Of a stretch of 64,000 nucleotides of DNA, positions 58,829 through 64,000 are shown one piece after another. Below the pieces are notes generated by a model. That model saw only the letters and a list, made by a program, of their open reading frames with translations. It was not told the DNA's origin and ran no database searches. The position numbers were made by a program, and so were the translations under genes. Numbering within the stretch: the first letter of the stretch is position 1; the number at the start of each line of letters is the position of its first letter. Origin of the DNA: Vespula vulgaris (taxonomy: Eukaryota; Arthropoda; Insecta; Hymenoptera; Vespidae); the NCBI RefSeq assembly GCF_905475345.1, contig NC_066591.1, positions 4,357,501 to 4,421,500 of the forward strand. Direction: 5' to 3'.

Positions 58829-61800
58829 GTACGCGGCCGCGTAAACAACGCCTCGTAAGACCACACACACACACACACACATGTAAATACATATACGCAC
58901 ACGTATACAAAATACATACGTTTACACAACCCAAACTCCTCCTCGCTATCCCTTGCAATAGGATAAACTTTGCAAAAAAAAAAAAAAAAAGAAAAAAAAA
59001 CAGAAAAAAGAAGGAAAAAAACTCTATAAATCTGCCTATTAACCGCGAGAGCATTCGATTCCCGAATGGACGAGCATCCATTGCGTTTTTCTCCAACACC
59101 GAAATCACTCCTCCTCCTCTTCTTCCTCCTCTCATCCTCTCTTCTCTCCTCACTTCGCTACATCCCTCTCTGTCCCTCTCCTTTCCACACCCAACACCTA
59201 TGTCGCTTTTCATCCTCTTCTCTTCCAACTCTCCATCTCGTCACCACGAAATATCGCCTGCATTTTGGCATCGTAAACGTCGTGCATGTCGCACGTGCGG
59301 TGGCCCACAAAAATTTTACTGTATTTATACGGCGTATGTATCGAGAATACACGTAGGACACGTGTAAAATGTGTCGTTTATTCGTCAAACCTGCGTATAT
59401 TCTTTCTTTCTTTCTTTTCTTTTCTTTTTCTTTCTCCGTTTCTTTTTTTCTTTTTTTTTATTTCCTTCTCCTTTTTTCTCGACTCCTTTTCTAACGTCGC
59501 TCATTTTTTTTGCACCCTTTGCGATGCGGTTTTTTCTCTCGATTTTTTTAATCTTCTTTTTCTATCCTTTGCTTTTCTTTTTTTCTTTTTGTTTCTTGAC
59601 GAACTTTATCCCGACTAGAAAGAAGTTTTCTCGACGTGCGGGGATCATTTTAACCCGTTATATTATCGTAGAAGACGGATTAATGTTGACGATTAAGAAC
59701 GTTTGAAAGTTTCATCTTGATAAAAGAGTACATTAATCGTTCGTTTTAATTTTTCGTTTTATCTTTTTTATTATACCTATTAAGAGAACATTATATCTTT
59801 CGATTGTTCCTTTAACGATTTATTAATTTATTCCAACGCTTGTTGCCTTCAAATCCGTATTAAGCATTTCCTTTCGAATAAAAATATTATCTCCCCGTTT
59901 AATCATCTTGGATTAACGTTCTTATCTCGTTCGACCGATTTCTAAGCCAGCATTTTTATCGACGAGAAATAATAATGAGAAAACCAAGTAGCGTGTTCAA
60001 AAGTTGATCAATCTTCTAGACATTTTCTACCTATGGGTCCGTTCTTTATATGGAATCAGAAGCCTTTTATGTGTCTCTTCGGACGTCGTTATTTCATCTC
60101 GTTTGGTAACTTCATTTACCATCGACGAAGAGTTTGAGTACATGTCATTACGAAATCACGTGAGGCAATAACCTTTTTTCTCTCTCTCTCTCTATCTCTT
60201 TCTTCCGTCATAAAAATAAAAATACGTTCAAAGAAAACAAATCGAGTAAATATGAAAACATTTGTATGTTCTTGGATATAAAAATTTATTTTCGTGAGCA
60301 ATTTGGGTGAATTTACGAGATTGCAGGAAGAAACAAAAAATTATTAAATGGAGAAAAAAATTATATATTTTCGGAAATATTATATATAATTCAGATGGTT
60401 TAATGCACTTAACTCTGACGTAAGTGCAACTTCAACGATGAAATCCGATCTGCGAGTAAGTACTTCTCTTGGATTGCTCTGTTTGCTTATAAGATTGGCT
60501 TCCATTCGCTTCATAAATTTATCCACTTTTGGACGTAGGACGATGATCGATTTCGTCGCATGAAAGAAAACGAATTGGACAGAGTAATTCGAGACGGATA
60601 TTTGATGAAAGCCTGATTAATGGCCGACTGGTTAAATAGTCTCGTTAATGTATTTCTAAAAATAAAGTCGAAAGATCTTTTTTTCTGGTTCTTTTTATTA
60701 CGAACTGAATTTTAAAAGAATATTATTCATAATTACGAACTTTATAATTATTCATTTGTAAATGAGAGTGGGTTGGTAAAGTAGTTTTCTTTTTCATTAC
60801 GTTAGCAAGAAGATAGTATCATTAATTTATTAAGCGAAAGAGATGAATGAGAATAACGATGACGATCATTTACTCGAACGATGGTCTCTAATCTATTCTT
60901 ATGTCACGTAGTAGTAATTATATATTATGAATTTCAAACCTATATTTGTTAACAAATCAATTATAGAGGATCCGTACGTCTTTATCAATGAAATCAATTT
61001 GTCACATTTTTTACTTAACAAATAATAAAATAATAAAGTTCGAACTTTAAACAGGACGTTCTTATCGGACATCGACTTTCGTAATTGTTATCGCTAGTCC
61101 ATTAGTCTTTGAACGTGTAGATAAGAGAAAACAAAAAATGAAAAAAAAAAGGCAGAATAAAAACAGAAAAAAGAAGAAAACGAAACAGGATAAAAAAGAA
61201 AAAGGCATGAGAGGGAAAGCGAAAAGAAGAAAAAGAAAAAACAAGAAAAAGAAAAAAAGAACTAAATTCGTAGATCCAATATGAAGATTTCTCGGTAGGG
61301 TAGATCGTTAGTACTACTCTAAGCCTTCGACACATTGACTAATGTGTCTGGGTAGGCTTTAACTCGGACTATCTGTTGCAAACGCGTGCTTGCACGCGTG
61401 CCGTTTCGTGTCGTGCTGGTGCGTTTTGCGTGTCCCCGCAGACTCATCGTTTTAATGCAACGTTAGCCCACTACCGCATCGAGATCGAATCGATATGTGA
61501 ACGATAAGCGAATAAAACGTAAGTACGTAGATGTTTACAGACGTATGTACATAAACAGATATACACATACGCACGTATGCATACATATATTATATATATG
61601 TTATGTGACGGTCATTTGGAATTTTCCGATAACTATTCCGGCCATTTAATACGACATAGATATGATTTTTTTCGTGTCGTATTCCGCCCATTTTCTTTTT
61701 TTTTTTATTTCAATTATTTTCTTTTTTATTTTTATTTTTTTTTTATTTTAAATCGTCGATTAATGTCCATATTTTTTTCGATGACGGAACGTATGTTTTT

Positions 61801-63162
61801 TTGTGAAGAATTATAAATAGGTCGATTAAAAAATCGTGATTGATCGTTTAGAGTGGAATAATTATTACTTTTCTCTTTTTTTTTGATTTTTCTTAATGGA
61901 TACATGTTATAATATAATGATAGATTACGTATTATGATATATACGTATAGTATTTTGTTTTATATAATGTATTATATATTATTTGTAATTACTTTTTTTT
62001 CGATATCAGCACATTTTTAATTACAAATATATATATATATATTTACAAAAAATTTATATATATATATATACTATAACTCTAAACGATAATTCAGCTTGTG
62101 TATCTACTCTATAAAAAAATAATATTAAACAAATTTTGTATAACAATATCTTAACATTTTGTTATCACGTTACAACAAAGAATAGCATATAACACGATAT
62201 TATACGAATCGACGAAATAGTCGTTGTCAGAGAAACAAAGTCGAAGGAGGAAAAACAAAGAATATAAAAACAGTGAAAAGAATGCGTTGGGTCGAAGGAG
62301 AGATGGCGGTTAATGCTCAGACAAGTTCGTAATAAGAAGAATCGAGGCAAAAGAGTCGGCACTTGCTGCTCACATAGACAGAGCTCCTTGTAGTCTCACA
62401 ATCCTGGAAAGTGAAGAAACACGAGGGTGAGAATTAGAGGAGAGTGGGGTGTAAGGAGGAGGAGAAAGAGAGAGAGGTAGAGAGAGGGAGGGATGGACTC
62501 TTGATTAGTTTGGCTATTCGAGCTTTTCTACCCGAGGGTACTTTTACTCTTAATCCGACATTATGAATATTTTCTCCTCGTCTCATGGTAACTCGTAGTC
62601 TTCTTCTTCTTTTTCTTCTTCTTCTTGGAGAATAAGAAGAAGAAGTAGAAGAGAAAGAAAAAAGAATCAAAGAAAAGAAAAGAAAAAAAAAGCAAACGCG
62701 CGGGAGAAATGAAGAGAAGATATGATGAGGTGGGAGAGAAGGTAGTTGGGCTTGGGGAAACATAAAAGCGAAGGACAGTGTCCACTCGTTGCTATGGCTT
62801 TTTGTTGGTATCGTATTAAAAAATGTACTTAAAATTAATTGGAAAAGGCTATTATGTTGGTTAATTATCGTTGGTGAGATGGAACGTTCGTAAGTAATAA
62901 GCGGTTCTCACTTAACTTTTCATTTTCGTAACCATTTCGAGACCCTTTTGATTCGCGTAAAGGGAATTCACTTGAGTCTTTTCTCTCTCTTTCTATCTCT
63001 CCTTTTCTCTCCCTGTTTCTCTCTTGAACGTTTTATATCTTCTTTTATAAATAATGTATATGAGGTGTACCCGAAGCATAACAGGTTTGTGGATTAATGA
63101 CACATCCAATAAGTCGAATATTTTAAGTATAGTAAATGTTGTTTTCAAAAAGAGTAAAGAGT

Positions 63163-63163
<1 letters not shown>

Positions 63164-63215
<52 letters not shown>
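63164..63215 (+). repeat. (GA)n microsatellite
   Basis: Pure GA array of about 50 bases. Confidence 0.97.
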
Positions 63216-63219
<4 letters not shown>

Positions 63220-63440
63220 AAGAAGAAGAAAAGCGGGTTAAGGTTGATATTGACGTAAATTCACTGAGACGTGTACTTATTCAAGAACGAATACTGAATA
63301 TGTTCCTGATCGAAGGTAACATTGTCTGGATAATACGATGGGTGGATCATAACCGAGTGCTTTATGGCAAACGGGTTTTGGTTTTGCTTTGATTTTATTT
63401 CCGTAGAAAAAAAACGAGGAAAGAAATAAAGAAAAAAAAA

Positions 63441-63494
63441 AGAGAGAGAGAGGGAGAGAGAGAGAGAGAGAGGGAGAGAAAGAGAGAGAGAGAG
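63441..63494 (+). repeat. (GA)n microsatellite
   Basis: GA array with GGGA and AAAG interruptions. Confidence 0.95.
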
Positions 63495-63662
63495 AATATT
63501 AGGATAAGAAATCGTGGGTACGTTCTTATCATTATAACCCCATTAAGTTATTCATGCTTTTCGGGATTCGTTAATTACCAAGTTTATAAGAATGTTCGGT
63601 TCGTAAAAGGTGCCTCATGAAAATTTCACCAAGTGGAGTCGCAAACTGATGGTGGGCTCTCC

Positions 63663-63694
<32 letters not shown>

Positions 63695-64000
63695 GTCTTT
63701 TAATGAAGGTTCTTATCGGACACCGAAATTAAGCGAATCAAATGCCGTCGTTGACCCTTCCGTGCTCTCTCCGGCATATTGCCGGATCATCGTCCTTGCT
63801 CATTCCCGTAGGACAACATTTTCTACGGAATATAATTCGAGATATGAATGACATTCATATGTCGTCGGTATTAGTTTCGTCGAATTCTTCGAGTCTCGAA
63901 TTGTATGTGTCGTTTTAAAGAAAAGAAAAAAAAAAAGAGAGAGAGAAATATAAGATTTGGAAATGAAATGGTGAAACAGTAAAAGACGAAAAAGAAAGAA

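Larger units (their letters stand above)
58829..64000 (+). other. Probable intron or intergenic sequence to the window edge
   Basis: No convincing exon. It contains a CA array (58862-58881), poly-A (58975-59000), T/C-rich sequence (59100-59600), a short CG-rich patch with a perfect hairpin (61382-61399), (GA)n at 63164-63215 and 63441-63494, and (CT)n at 63661-63694. A CCCCGCAG acceptor-like site at 61440 is followed by stops in all frames before the next donor, so no coding exon is called. Confidence 0.5.

Noticed and set aside
61441..61518. Possible internal exon between a CCCCGCAG acceptor and a GTAAGT donor
   Set aside because: All three frames contain stops, so it cannot be an internal coding exon.
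62434..62763. 109-codon minus-strand frame with a poly-Arg block
   Set aside because: Built on TTC/CTT triplets and GA-rich sequence; no recognisable domain.

Overview
The window looks like nuclear DNA of an insect, most likely a hymenopteran. Intron-rich genes with GT-AG junctions encode insect-like orthologues. The spacers are AT-rich and packed with (GA)n/(CT)n, ATT, TA and tetranucleotide microsatellites. I see no operons, CRISPR arrays, rRNA genes or convincing tRNAs. The species call is inference.

Layout. 1-4832 is intron of a neuronal ELAV/Hu RNA-binding protein gene (+, found-in-neurons type). Its terminal RRM3 exon is 4833-5157. The TAG stop is followed by 213 more open codons in the same frame (5158-5799, rich in Ala, Gln and His), a stop-codon readthrough candidate and the most unusual coding signal here. 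About 23 kb of simple-sequence-rich DNA without genes follows (5800-28700). It may be partly a very long neuronal 3'UTR, and it contains a piggyBac-like MITE at 15582-15776. 29135-31632 (-) is a complete nine-exon eIF2D gene (602 aa). 33393-36773 (+) is a complete seven-coding-exon PXK gene (PX domain, pseudokinase, WH2; 580 aa). eIF2D and PXK are divergent across 1.76 kb that holds a foldback element. 40857-43445 (-) is a complete five-coding-exon tafazzin gene (260 aa) with a possible in-frame N-terminal extension. From about 45.8 kb to the right edge there are GC-richer promoter/5'UTR-like sequence, one convincing protein-coding exon at 51095-51220 (testin/PET-LIM-type N-terminus), a candidate TATA-driven alternative first exon at 58764-58828, and long introns. 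These probably belong to one large plus-strand gene that continues past the window.

The genes do not form a pathway: ELAV acts in neuronal RNA processing, eIF2D in translation initiation and recycling, PXK in endosomal and membrane trafficking, and tafazzin in mitochondrial cardiolipin remodelling. Exon junctions were placed by hand from GT/AG sites, frame continuity and recalled family sequence. For eIF2D, PXK and tafazzin all phases close, giving lengths close to the human proteins.
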